Origin: Sinosporangium album
GTDB lineage: Bacteria > Actinomycetota > Actinomycetes > Streptosporangiales > Streptosporangiaceae
DNA length: 64,000 nt
Reading direction: 5' to 3'
Assembly: GCF_900100605.1 (NCBI RefSeq)
Contig: NZ_FNCN01000027.1
Coordinates: 1-64,000, forward strand
In this document: positions 26,115 through 33,825 of the stretch, piece by piece
How the letters are laid out: the number at the start of each line of letters is the position of its first letter
How positions within the stretch are numbered: position 1 is the first letter of the stretch
Made by a program: the position numbers and the translations under genes
The notes under the pieces: generated by a model
The model's input: only the letters and a program-made list of their open reading frames with translations
What the model was told of the DNA's origin: nothing
Databases searched by the model: none

Positions 26115-27265
26115 ACGACCCCCTCGCCGAACTCCTCGGCGTGCCCGGCTCGGAGCTGGCCAGGCGGCTGCGCGCCGGGCTCGAACTGGTCGACGCCGCC
26201 CTGCGCGACGCGAGCACCCGGGACGGCGACCCGGGCGCCGACCTCTACCCCGAGGTCGGCGCCCGCCTGGCCCGCCTGCTGTCCCCCTCCGGCCAATCGC
26301 CGGAGGGGGACACCCCCGCGGGGACCGCGCCAACGCCGGCGGAGGTACGGCACGAGCCCGCGCGGCGGCCCACCCCGCAGCCCGCGCGGGTGGACACCGG
26401 ACCGCGGGCGCAGCCCGCCCCCGCCGCCGACCCCCGCCTCGACCTCATGGAGCGGTTCGCCAAGGCGACCGCCGAGGCGTTCGGCCGCAGGCCCGCCGCC
26501 GCCGGGCCCGGCCCGGCGTGGCAGCGGTTCTGCCTGGACCTGCTCCGCCTCCCCGCCCACGAGGCCAGGCGGTGGCGCGATGAAGCCGTCGGCCTCGACC
26601 CGGGCGACGGCGCTCAATGGGACACCGCGCCGGCACTCGCGGAGCCCGAACCGCTCATCCACCCCTGGCCGGAACAGGGCGTCGTGGGTCTCAAGACGAC
26701 ACGCGGCGCCCACCCGCCGGCCGAGCTGACGACCGCCCTCGGCGAGGCGCCCGGCGCGCCCCGCCTCGCTGTACTCGGCTCGCTGCTGCTCGCGCTCGCC
26801 GCGCGCGACCATGAGCTGTACGACTGGGCGTCGGGGGCGGGCGAGCGGCCGCTGCTGCTGAGCGACCCGCAGACCCGGGACATGCTCCGAAGCCGCCTGC
26901 TGAAACGGCTTGAGGCGTACGGCAGGCCCGGCGTCGCCCCCGAGGCCCGGCTGCTGCGGCTCGTCGAGGTCGACGAACACCTCTGCTCCGTCGTCCACCT
27001 GCCGCTCGCCGCCCAGGAAAGCTGGTGGTCGCGGCTGTGGCAGGCGTCGCGGGCCGAACTCACCGCCATGCGCCGCACGGTGCCGGGCGCCGTCGTGCGC
27101 AGGTTCGACGCGGTCGGCACCCGTATGGATGAGATCGCCGGGTGGACCTCCGGCGACGTGCGCGTCGAAGGCGAGGACGGGCGCGTGCTGCACTGCCTGC
27201 GCGCCTACGCCGAGGCGGGAGGCAAGAAGAAACCCGGCCGTGTCATCTTCGGGGCGCGCTCGTGA
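26111..27265 (+). CDS. Unknown protein linking the ATPase and kinase genes
   Basis: A 384-residue protein I do not recognise. A helical N-terminus (ELLGVPGSELARRLRAGLEL) is followed by a Pro/Ala-rich stretch (about 60-105), then a mixed alpha/beta region with WQRFCLDLLRLPAHEARRW, GVVGLKTTRG, RLAVLGSLLLALAARDHEL and a C-terminal part containing LRLVEVDEHLCSVVHLPL and SWWSRLWQASRAELTAM. There is no signal peptide, membrane segment or catalytic motif. GTG 26111 overlaps the previous stop and its own stop overlaps the next GTG (both GTGA), so it must be made in step with the GTPase, ATPase and kinase. An adaptor is the most I would infer. Confidence 0.75.
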   Translation: MNDPLAELLGVPGSELARRLRAGLELVDAALRDASTRDGDPGADLYPEVGARLARLLSPSGQSPEGDTPAGTAPTPAEVRHEPARRPTPQPARVDTGPRAQPAPAADPRLDLMERFAKATAEAFGRRPAAAGPGPAWQRFCLDLLRLPAHEARRWRDEAVGLDPGDGAQWDTAPALAEPEPLIHPWPEQGVVGLKTTRGAHPPAELTTALGEAPGAPRLAVLGSLLLALAARDHELYDWASGAGERPLLLSDPQTRDMLRSRLLKRLEAYGRPGVAPEARLLRLVEVDEHLCSVVHLPLAAQESWWSRLWQASRAELTAMRRTVPGAVVRRFDAVGTRMDEIAGWTSGDVRVEGEDGRVLHCLRAYAEAGGKKKPGRVIFGARS

Positions 27266-29541
27266 CCGCCCAGACCACCCCTCGGCGCTGGCCGAGGCCC
27301 AAGGACTACCTCGCCGCCGTGTCGCGCTTCGCCGACACCGCCCGCGACCCGGCGCTGCGGGAGGCGGCGCCGGTCCTCCGGGACGGGAGGGCGTGGCCGG
27401 TGACGGGGAGATACGCCTCGGTGTTCGAACTGCGGACGCCGGGCGGCCGGTCGTACGCGATGCGGTGCTTCCACCGCGAACCGCACGGCGTCGCGCCGCG
27501 GCTCGCCGCACTGCGCCAGTGGCAGGCGGTCGAACGGGTGCCCGAACTGGTCTGCCCCCGCTGGTGCGAGCAGGGCATCGAGGTCGAAGGCACGGTATGG
27601 CCGGTGACCGTCATGCCGTGGATCGACGCCCGGCCGCTGGACACCTACATCGAGGACAACCTGGCCGAGCCGCTCCGCCTGAAGGCGGTGGCGGCCCGCT
27701 GGTTCGACCTCGTCGCCCGGATGCGGAGCGCCGACATCGCCCACGGCGACCTCCAGCACGGCAACGTCCTGGTCACGGCCGGGAACGAGCTGCGGCTGGT
27801 GGACCTCGACGGGATCTGGGTGCCAGGCATCGCCGCCGTGCCGCCCGCCGAGATCGGCCTGGCGGGCTACCAGCATCCGAAGCGCACCCGCGACGACTGG
27901 GGGCCGGATATCGACCGGTTCTCGGCGCTCGTCATCCACCTGTCCCTGCTCGCCGTCGCCCACGACCCCGCGCTGTGGAGCGGGGACAACCGGCTGATCC
28001 TCGGCCGCCGCGACTACGCCGACCCGGCGGCCAGCCAGGCCGTCGCCAAGCTCCTCGCCTGCGGCGACCGGGAAGTGGAGCACTACGCGAACGTCCTGGT
28101 GCGGGCGTGCGCCGGGTCCGTCGCCGAGGTGCCGCCCCTGACGGGCCTGCCCCGCGTCGACCTCGCGGGTCTGCGGCGTACGGCGCAGGAAGGCGTCAAG
28201 CAGCTCAAAGCCCTCCACGAGGGCGGCGGGCTCGACGCGGTGCGGGAGGCGGTCACCCGGCTGAGGGAGACAGGGGAGCACCTCGCGAGGAGGACCCTGG
28301 ACACGTCGGCCAGGCTGAGGAGGAGGTGGAGGAGGGGCCCCGGACCGGGCGCGGCGGACGGTTCCGCGCGGGACGGGAAGACCCGACTGTACGACGCGAG
28401 CCGGCTGTACGACGCGAGCTGGCTGACCGAACGCCGGGAAGGCGGGCCGGACGGCTCCGCGCCGGGCACCTCGCAAACCCCGGGACCGCCCCGCCCGCCC
28501 CCGGCGGGCAGGCCGGCCCCGCCCGGGGCCGCAGGGCCGGGCCCGTCCACGGCGGCTGCCGGGCTCAGGGCCGCGTCGTCGGCTCCGGGCACGTCCGCCT
28601 TGAGGCACGGCCCCTCTCCGACGGGCGGCGGTGGGCCGAGCGCGGCGCCGGTCAACACGATGCCGTTGGCCACCGCGACCGCTCCGCCCACCCGCGCCAC
28701 CCCGGGTGGGCGGAGCGGGCGGGGGCGCGGGGCCGGGGTGCGCCCTGCCGTACAGCCTGTGCCGGCGGCGTTCCTGTGGTGGTTGGCGGCCGTCGGGCTG
28801 GTCGAGCCCGTGCTGTGGCAGTGGTCGGCGTTCACGCCGACGCCCGACGCCGGGATGCTGATCACGCACGCCGGGCTGCTCGTCGCCGCGCTGCTCGGCT
28901 GCCTGCTGCCGGGGGCGGCGCGGACGCAGGCCACCGCGTTCGGCGTGGGACTCGCCGCCTCGGGGGCCGCCTTCGCGCTGCCCCCGGCGGGGCGGGCCGC
29001 CTGGGCGTGGTACGAGGGCGGGCAGGTGTCGCCCGCGGTCCTGTCAGCCGCCTTCGTGCCGCTCGTCCTGTGGTCCGGCGCCTACGTCGCCGCCCATGTC
29101 GCGCTGCGGCGGCAGGAGTCGGTCCTCGCCGCCCCGTCCCGCGCCGCCCCCCTCGCCGTCATGAGCACCGCCGTCGCCGGAGGGCTGCTGGTCGCGGTGG
29201 CCGGTTCCACCGTCGACCTGACCGCCGCCGCCGACCTCGGCGGGGTCGCCGCCGGGCTCCTCGGGTTGCCGCTGATCGCCCTCTGCGCCGCGTTCGGGAC
29301 CCGCAGGGTCGCCACCCGCGTCCTGTGGCCTCTCGGGCTCGCCGCCGGAGCCGCCCTGCACGCCATCCAGGTCGACACCCGTGCTCTCGCCGGATTCCTG
29401 CCTTACGCGTGGGGAGAGCTGGTCACCTTGGTCGGCCTGCCGGTCGACCCGTGGCACGGCCTCGTGCCTCTCGTCGCCGGGCTCGCCCTGCTCGTGGTGT
29501 CCACTGTCGCCCTGGCCGTCGCCGCGATGCGTCGGCGCTGA
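27262..29541 (+). CDS. Divergent protein kinase with multi-pass membrane tail
   Basis: A 759-residue protein. The kinase-like domain (about 1-300) has a glycine-loop region VTGRYASVFEL, then SYAMRCFHRE, where the usual ATP-binding Lys is replaced by Arg, a catalytic loop AHGDLQHGNVLV with HGD near 161-163, and a metal-binding LVDLDGIWVP in place of DFG. A basic segment (RLRRRWRRG) and a long Pro/Gly-rich linker (about 355-500) follow. The last 250 residues contain seven or eight hydrophobic helices, for example MLITHAGLLVAALLGCLL. So a cytoplasmic kinase-like head seems tethered to the membrane. Its 3' end converges on the PP2C gene. It may signal to or be reversed by PP2C. Confidence 0.8.
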   Translation: MTAQTTPRRWPRPKDYLAAVSRFADTARDPALREAAPVLRDGRAWPVTGRYASVFELRTPGGRSYAMRCFHREPHGVAPRLAALRQWQAVERVPELVCPRWCEQGIEVEGTVWPVTVMPWIDARPLDTYIEDNLAEPLRLKAVAARWFDLVARMRSADIAHGDLQHGNVLVTAGNELRLVDLDGIWVPGIAAVPPAEIGLAGYQHPKRTRDDWGPDIDRFSALVIHLSLLAVAHDPALWSGDNRLILGRRDYADPAASQAVAKLLACGDREVEHYANVLVRACAGSVAEVPPLTGLPRVDLAGLRRTAQEGVKQLKALHEGGGLDAVREAVTRLRETGEHLARRTLDTSARLRRRWRRGPGPGAADGSARDGKTRLYDASRLYDASWLTERREGGPDGSAPGTSQTPGPPRPPPAGRPAPPGAAGPGPSTAAAGLRAASSAPGTSALRHGPSPTGGGGPSAAPVNTMPLATATAPPTRATPGGRSGRGRGAGVRPAVQPVPAAFLWWLAAVGLVEPVLWQWSAFTPTPDAGMLITHAGLLVAALLGCLLPGAARTQATAFGVGLAASGAAFALPPAGRAAWAWYEGGQVSPAVLSAAFVPLVLWSGAYVAAHVALRRQESVLAAPSRAAPLAVMSTAVAGGLLVAVAGSTVDLTAAADLGGVAAGLLGLPLIALCAAFGTRRVATRVLWPLGLAAGAALHAIQVDTRALAGFLPYAWGELVTLVGLPVDPWHGLVPLVAGLALLVVSTVALAVAAMRRR

Positions 29542-30393
29542 GTCCCTGCCCGATGAGACCCCGCCCGCAGGGCGCCCGGCGGCAGGGCGTCCACCCGGGG
29601 GAACCCTGCGGATCAACGTCAGGTCGTCCGCCGCGATCGCCCCGTCCGCCCGCAGTACGGCGAGGGCCTCCGCCAGCTCGGCGACCGGCAGGGCGCCCCA
29701 CTCCTCCCACACGGGCTCGCCGTGCTCGGCGCGGCGCACGGCGTAGTGGGCCACGGCGTCGGTGGCGAGGAACACCGGGGTGTCGGCCCGGCACACCCCC
29801 TCCGTCACCGCGAATCCCGCGCAGGCCGCCTCCTGGAGCCGGTCGAGGGTCGGCACCAGCGACGTCCGCGGCCCGAACTGCTCGGCACGCGTCAGCGGGA
29901 ACGACACCGGCCGCCCGTCGAGCACGACGAACACGCACGTGTCCCCGAGGGCCGCGGCACGGTAGGCGATCAGGCCGTCCCCGGCGGGGGCCGTCTCCAG
30001 GAGCAGGAGCGTCGCGAAGCTGCCCTCGCCGTCCAGTTTGAGCCGGGCGAACGGCGACGCCGCGCCGGGAAGCGCCGCCGCCCCCGCCAGCCACTCCGCC
30101 GCCGCGTCGGCGATCCAGCGGGCCGGGTCGGCGAGGGGGCTGTGCCGTACGGCATGAGCCGCCAGGACCGCCGCCCACCGCCCCGCGTCGATCGCGCTGC
30201 CGGCGCCGTCGCTCAACGCCACCCGGCTCCCGCCGGAGCCGTCGTCCGACGCGTGGAAGGCGTAGGCGTCGTCGCCGCGCTCCCCGGACTTGGGGACCGA
30301 GAGGGCCTCCCAGCGGAGGCGGGGATCAGACCCACTGCCGGACAGGGCGGGTTCCGAGGTCGAGGAATGCCACAAGCTGGGACTCTTCTGCAT
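29044..30393 (-). CDS. PP2C-type protein phosphatase, 3' end antisense to the kinase
   Basis: The recognisable phosphatase domain covers about residues 25-265: PKSGERGDDAYAF with paired acidic residues, VALSDGAGSAIDAGRWA, GSFATLLLLETA, AALGDTCVFVV, VFLATDAVAHYAV and finally IAADDLTLIRRV near 29605. These are the metal-binding motifs of short PP2C enzymes found in triads with VWA and kinase genes. The frame then stays open for a further 185 residues of low-complexity sequence to 29044, of which 498 bases are antisense to the end of the kinase gene. This tail could be real or due to a lost stop codon. ATG 30393 overlaps the upstream VWA gene by 68 bases; later starts near 30330 are possible. 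Confidence 0.7.
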   Translation of the reverse strand: MQKSPSLWHSSTSEPALSGSGSDPRLRWEALSVPKSGERGDDAYAFHASDDGSGGSRVALSDGAGSAIDAGRWAAVLAAHAVRHSPLADPARWIADAAAEWLAGAAALPGAASPFARLKLDGEGSFATLLLLETAPAGDGLIAYRAAALGDTCVFVVLDGRPVSFPLTRAEQFGPRTSLVPTLDRLQEAACAGFAVTEGVCRADTPVFLATDAVAHYAVRRAEHGEPVWEEWGALPVAELAEALAVLRADGAIAADDLTLIRRVPPGGRPAAGRPAGGVSSGRDSAPTHRGDGQGDSGHHEQGEPGDERHEAVPRVDRQADQGDQLSPRVRQESGESTGVDLDGVQGGSGGEPERPQDAGGDPAGPERGAEGDQRQPEEPGGDPAEVGGGGQVDGGTGHRDQQPSGDGGAHDGEGGGAGRGGEDRLLPPQRDMGGDVGAGPQDERHEGG

Positions 30394-31129
30394 TGAAGGC
30401 GAAACCCCTCGCCTCTGGTTCGATGGGGAAGTCGGCGAGGTCGGCCATCTGCCGGGGGATCGTGCTGGACGCCTCGAACAGCACGCGGGCATTGGGGTCG
30501 ACCACGATCGGGGGTTTCGCCGGGAAGAAGATGGCGTGTCCCTTGATCTCGGACAGGTGGATGTTGAAGAGCAGCACGTTGCCGTCGGTGGTCGACAGGT
30601 TGGTGAGGTGGGCCGCTTGAACGCGGGGGTCGCCGTCGGTGGCGGCGCCGTCGGTGATGTTCAGCACGATGGGCGGCAGGGCGTCCGGGTGGCGGGCGAT
30701 CCACTCGCCCGCCAGTCTGGCCGCCTCGGTGAGCGCGGCGCACATCGCCGTCTTCCCTCCCGCCGCCGGAGTGATCCACCCGAAGGAGGCCGACAGGTCG
30801 CCGCCGTCGCCGGAGCCGCTCGATGGTATGGCTTGCGCCGTACGTTCGAGCTCGGGCACCGAGACGATGGGGTTCGGCGTCAGGAGGCGCACCTCGTCGG
30901 AGTAGCCGATCAGGCTGACGTCGCAGTATTCCCGGGCGGGCCGGTCGATGTCGCGTTTGCAGGCGAGGACCAGCTCCAGGAGGCTGTCGTTGACCACCTT
31001 CGCCAGCGCCTGCGCCTTGCTCCGCTGGGAGAGCCCGGCGAGGGGGCCGGTCATGGAGTAGGAGTGGTCCAGAAGGAAGATGAGATATGCCGGATTTTCC
31101 CGGTTTATCTCTGCGGAATAGGTGCTCAC
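30326..31129 (-). CDS. VWA-domain protein (TerY-like)
   Basis: A 267-residue, essentially single-domain von Willebrand factor A protein. FLLDHSYSMTG contains the MIDAS DxSxS with Asp21, Ser23 and Ser25; further metal-site elements are GGKTAMCAAL and VLNITDGAATDGD. Such TerY-like proteins act as metal-dependent protein-binding hubs, often together with PP2C phosphatases and kinases. The gene overlaps the PP2C gene downstream and follows the HTH gene by 85 bases, all on the minus strand. There is no signal peptide, so it acts in the cytoplasm. The start is GTG 31129. Confidence 0.85.
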   Translation of the reverse strand: MSTYSAEINRENPAYLIFLLDHSYSMTGPLAGLSQRSKAQALAKVVNDSLLELVLACKRDIDRPAREYCDVSLIGYSDEVRLLTPNPIVSVPELERTAQAIPSSGSGDGGDLSASFGWITPAAGGKTAMCAALTEAARLAGEWIARHPDALPPIVLNITDGAATDGDPRVQAAHLTNLSTTDGNVLLFNIHLSEIKGHAIFFPAKPPIVVDPNARVLFEASSTIPRQMADLADFPIEPEARGFAFNAEESQLVAFLDLGTRPVRQWV

Positions 31130-31214
31130 GCCACGTCACACAACCAGCTTCCCCTCCTTCTGACAACCAGGGATTTTAGGGATTTTTCCCTGATGCGCTG
31201 TCCGGGTGATGCGT

Positions 31215-32165
31215 TCAGTTCCACTCCCAGCGGATGCCGTGCACTCCGGCGCGGGATTCGAAATCGAAGATGTGGACCGAGTTCCAGTTGCTGACCCGCA
31301 GCTCCCGGCGGTCGGTGGGCTCGGTCTCGATGTTGGGCTGCCAGATCTGGTAGCAGCGCGCCGGGAGTGCCTGTTCGTCGAAGCGGACCTGCAGCAGGTA
31401 TTCGCGGGTCGGGAAGCGGAACCCCCGGACCCACTGCATGCTGGGAGGTCCGCCGCCCGGGTTGGTGAACGCGTAGTCGATGACGTAGGTCTCGCCCTGC
31501 GCCAGCGGGTGGTCGAAGATCAGCTCCGCCGCTGTCAGGCCCCGCTCCGGGTCCGACCGCACCCGGCCCACCCTGCACAGGTCGCTGGTGACGTCGATGG
31601 GGGCCACGCGCTCCTCGTTGTGGTGGATCGCCACGTAGCGGTCTACGCCGGCCCGCCGCGCCCGGAACACCACGCGCGACCGGGCGGCGAGCTCCTCCCG
31701 GCGCGGCCCCACGAGGTAGGTCTCGTGGTGGCTGAGCGTCTCCAACTGGCCGTCGACCGGGTTGTCGATGTCGTCCAGCAGATCGGACAGGCCGCCGTGG
31801 ACGACGCACACATCCTCATAGGTGAGCGATCCGGGGACGTGCTCCAGCCAGCGGCCCCTCGGGCGGCGGGGGCCGATGAGTGTGACCAGGGAGTCGGGTT
31901 CGAGATCGAGGATCTCCTCCAGCACCCTGACCGCCCGGAGCGAACGCGCCCGCTCCGGACGGCACAGGCCGCGCTGCCAGTAGCTGAGACTCGCCACACT
32001 GACGGGGATGCCGCGCTCGGTGAGCCGGGCGTGGATGCGTTCCAGGCTCAGCCCGCGCGACTGGATCGCCAGTTGAAGTGCCCGATCGAAGGGCCCGCTG
32101 CGCAAGGCGGTGTTCAGCTCGGGGCTGGCCTCCATGGAACCCGACGGGGTGATACGCCGTGACAT
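31215..32165 (-). CDS. HTH protein with C-terminal sensory-like domain
   Basis: A 316-residue protein. Residues about 25-90 form a XRE-like helix-turn-helix: RALQLAIQSRGLSLERIHAR, GIPVSVASLSYWQRGLCRP, VRVLEEILDLEPDSLV. The remaining 220 residues are an alpha/beta domain with DRYVAIHHNEERVAPIDV and FDHPLAQGETYVIDYAF that I know only from actinobacterial hypothetical regulators. ATG 32165 has CAGGAG 8 bases upstream. It reads toward the VWA and PP2C genes, so it may regulate them, but an independent role is equally possible. Upstream (32209-32300) is AT-rich for this genome and probably holds its promoter. Confidence 0.7.
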   Translation of the reverse strand: MSRRITPSGSMEASPELNTALRSGPFDRALQLAIQSRGLSLERIHARLTERGIPVSVASLSYWQRGLCRPERARSLRAVRVLEEILDLEPDSLVTLIGPRRPRGRWLEHVPGSLTYEDVCVVHGGLSDLLDDIDNPVDGQLETLSHHETYLVGPRREELAARSRVVFRARRAGVDRYVAIHHNEERVAPIDVTSDLCRVGRVRSDPERGLTAAELIFDHPLAQGETYVIDYAFTNPGGGPPSMQWVRGFRFPTREYLLQVRFDEQALPARCYQIWQPNIETEPTDRRELRVSNWNSVHIFDFESRAGVHGIRWEWN

Positions 32166-32350
32166 CGCAGGACTCCTGATGACGCCGTAAGCCTTCGGAG
32201 CCCACATCTTGTCGGGGGAGCCCCGCGATGTCTATTGGGGTAGTTAAGTAGTTATAGGACAACTCTATGTAAGCAGGTCGTTATCGCCCTGTTATCGGAA
32301 GCCCGTGCGCATGCGGGAATGTGATGCAGATCACTCTTTCGGGGAGGGGG

Positions 32351-33424
32351 TCATTTCTCCTGCGAGCAGGGCGGCGTGCTCGGGGACACCGTCGGCGACG
32401 GCTCGGGGTTCGGCTGCGTGGTCGTCTCGGTGCCGTAGTTCTGGATGAAGCCGCCCACGCCCACCGTCGTCCCGCCCCGGCGGGCGCTGCCGCTGTAGGC
32501 GCGGGAGCCCTCGACGAAGGTCCAGCCGCCGATCGTCTTGCCGGCCAGCGGCACGAACGAGCCGCCCTGCTTCAGGCCGAAGTGGACATGGTTGCTGCCG
32601 GCCGAGCCTCCGCAGGGGATGCGGGTGCTGGTCATGCCGAGGTAGTCGCCCATCTTGACCGGGGTGCCGTTGGGGCGGATCTCATTGGCCAGGTGGTAGT
32701 ACTCCGTGGTCCAGCCGTTGTCATGCACGATCCGGACGTGCCCGCCGTTGCGGCACATGTCATAGGCGCGCCCGGACTGCGCGGCCAGGACGCGGTAGCT
32801 TCCCCTGCCGAAGGTCTTGTTGAGGTCGATCGAACTCCACGGACGGGGCTGCCCGCTCCACCCGTGAGGCCCCCCGATGATCGCCCAACTCTCTCCCTGC
32901 GGGTACGGCAGAGCCAACCCCGTCCTGGCCTGCAACGCGGTCGCGGCCTTCGGGGCGTTGCGGGCGTTGTTGGCGAACGTCTGCTTCTCCGCCCGGTCCA
33001 CCAGAGCGTCGGGGGACCGGGCGATCATCTCGGCGAAGGCCGGAGTGCCCTCCAGCCCCACCTTCCACTGGCCGTTCACCGATTCCGCGACGAACAACCA
33101 CCCCTCCGGGGCGGTGTGGTCGCCCTGCGCGGCCGTGATGACGCTCGTGCCGAACGACCACATGCCGCTCTGCCGCTGCGCGTTGACCTGCGGCTGCTGC
33201 TTCTTGGAGGCCAGTGCCGCCGAGCTGAGGCCGCTGCGGCTGAGCATCGCAGCGGCCACCGCCTTCTCCAGACCCGCCTGCGCTGCGGGGGCCGTGGCGG
33301 GAGCCCCCGACGCGCTGGAAGTGCTTGGCGGGGTCGGCGAACTCGCCGCGACGGCCGGAGCGATCGTCGCGAGGACAAGTGCTCCTGCCGTGGCGCCGAT
33401 CCAGAGTCTTCCGCGGAACCTCAT
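32351..33424 (-). CDS. Secreted M23-type (LasA-like) metallopeptidase
   Basis: A 357-residue exported peptidase. MRFRGRLWIGATAGALVLA plus TIAPAVAAS is a signal peptide. After a Ser/Pro/Ala linker the M23 domain contains GGPHGWSG followed by an Asp in SSIDL, YYHLA, and the metal-binding HVHFGL. M23 enzymes cut glycine-containing or peptidoglycan cross-bridges outside the membrane. The tail is Pro/Thr rich. ATG 33424 has GGAGGA 8 bases upstream, and the 400-base divergent region to the sortase gene should hold its promoter. Confidence 0.85.
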   Translation of the reverse strand: MRFRGRLWIGATAGALVLATIAPAVAASSPTPPSTSSASGAPATAPAAQAGLEKAVAAAMLSRSGLSSAALASKKQQPQVNAQRQSGMWSFGTSVITAAQGDHTAPEGWLFVAESVNGQWKVGLEGTPAFAEMIARSPDALVDRAEKQTFANNARNAPKAATALQARTGLALPYPQGESWAIIGGPHGWSGQPRPWSSIDLNKTFGRGSYRVLAAQSGRAYDMCRNGGHVRIVHDNGWTTEYYHLANEIRPNGTPVKMGDYLGMTSTRIPCGGSAGSNHVHFGLKQGGSFVPLAGKTIGGWTFVEGSRAYSGSARRGGTTVGVGGFIQNYGTETTTQPNPEPSPTVSPSTPPCSQEK

Positions 33425-33825
33425 GGGTTGCTTCCTCCATGTTTGGGACGGGTTCCGAGAGAATCTGGTAACCGGACAAGTCCGGGCAAGGGTGTCGAGG
33501 CTGGGGGCGTCAATACTCTTAAGGGGGATAAGGGGTGTTATGCGGGGGTACGGGCTGGCCACCTGGGGATTTGTGACCGATCTGAGATGGACTGTGGGCT
33601 TGAATTGAAATTCAGAGAGTGTACTCGCTTTCACTGAACTGCGGTCTTTGTGAGTATTTACGTGCTTATGTCGTGATTGGTGAGATGTGCCGCTGGAGGG
33701 CGCTGCCGTACGGCGCGAGTGGGCGAGTGAACGGCCTCTCATAGGCACTTCATGGTGGCGTAACTGTGACAAAACAGCCTTTAGTCATCCGCAGAAGGAC
33801 TGCGGTAAGGACTCGGGAGCCCCTC
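33425..33825. other. Divergent intergenic region between peptidase and sortase
   Basis: About 400 bases, AT-richer than the average in 33520-33680. I looked for a c-di-AMP (ydaO-type) riboswitch, common before wall hydrolases in actinomycetes, and did not find its conserved core. TTCAG and CTGAA at about 33611 and 33634 form a small inverted repeat. No gene is supported. Confidence 0.4.

Noticed and set aside
22554-26333. A 1259-residue minus-strand open frame opposite the Hsp70-like gene
   Set aside because: Compositionally a mirror of the coding strand, no recognisable motif, while the plus strand has clear ATPase motifs.
33425-33825. c-di-AMP riboswitch before the M23 peptidase
   Set aside because: I looked for the conserved ydaO-type core on the minus strand and did not see it.
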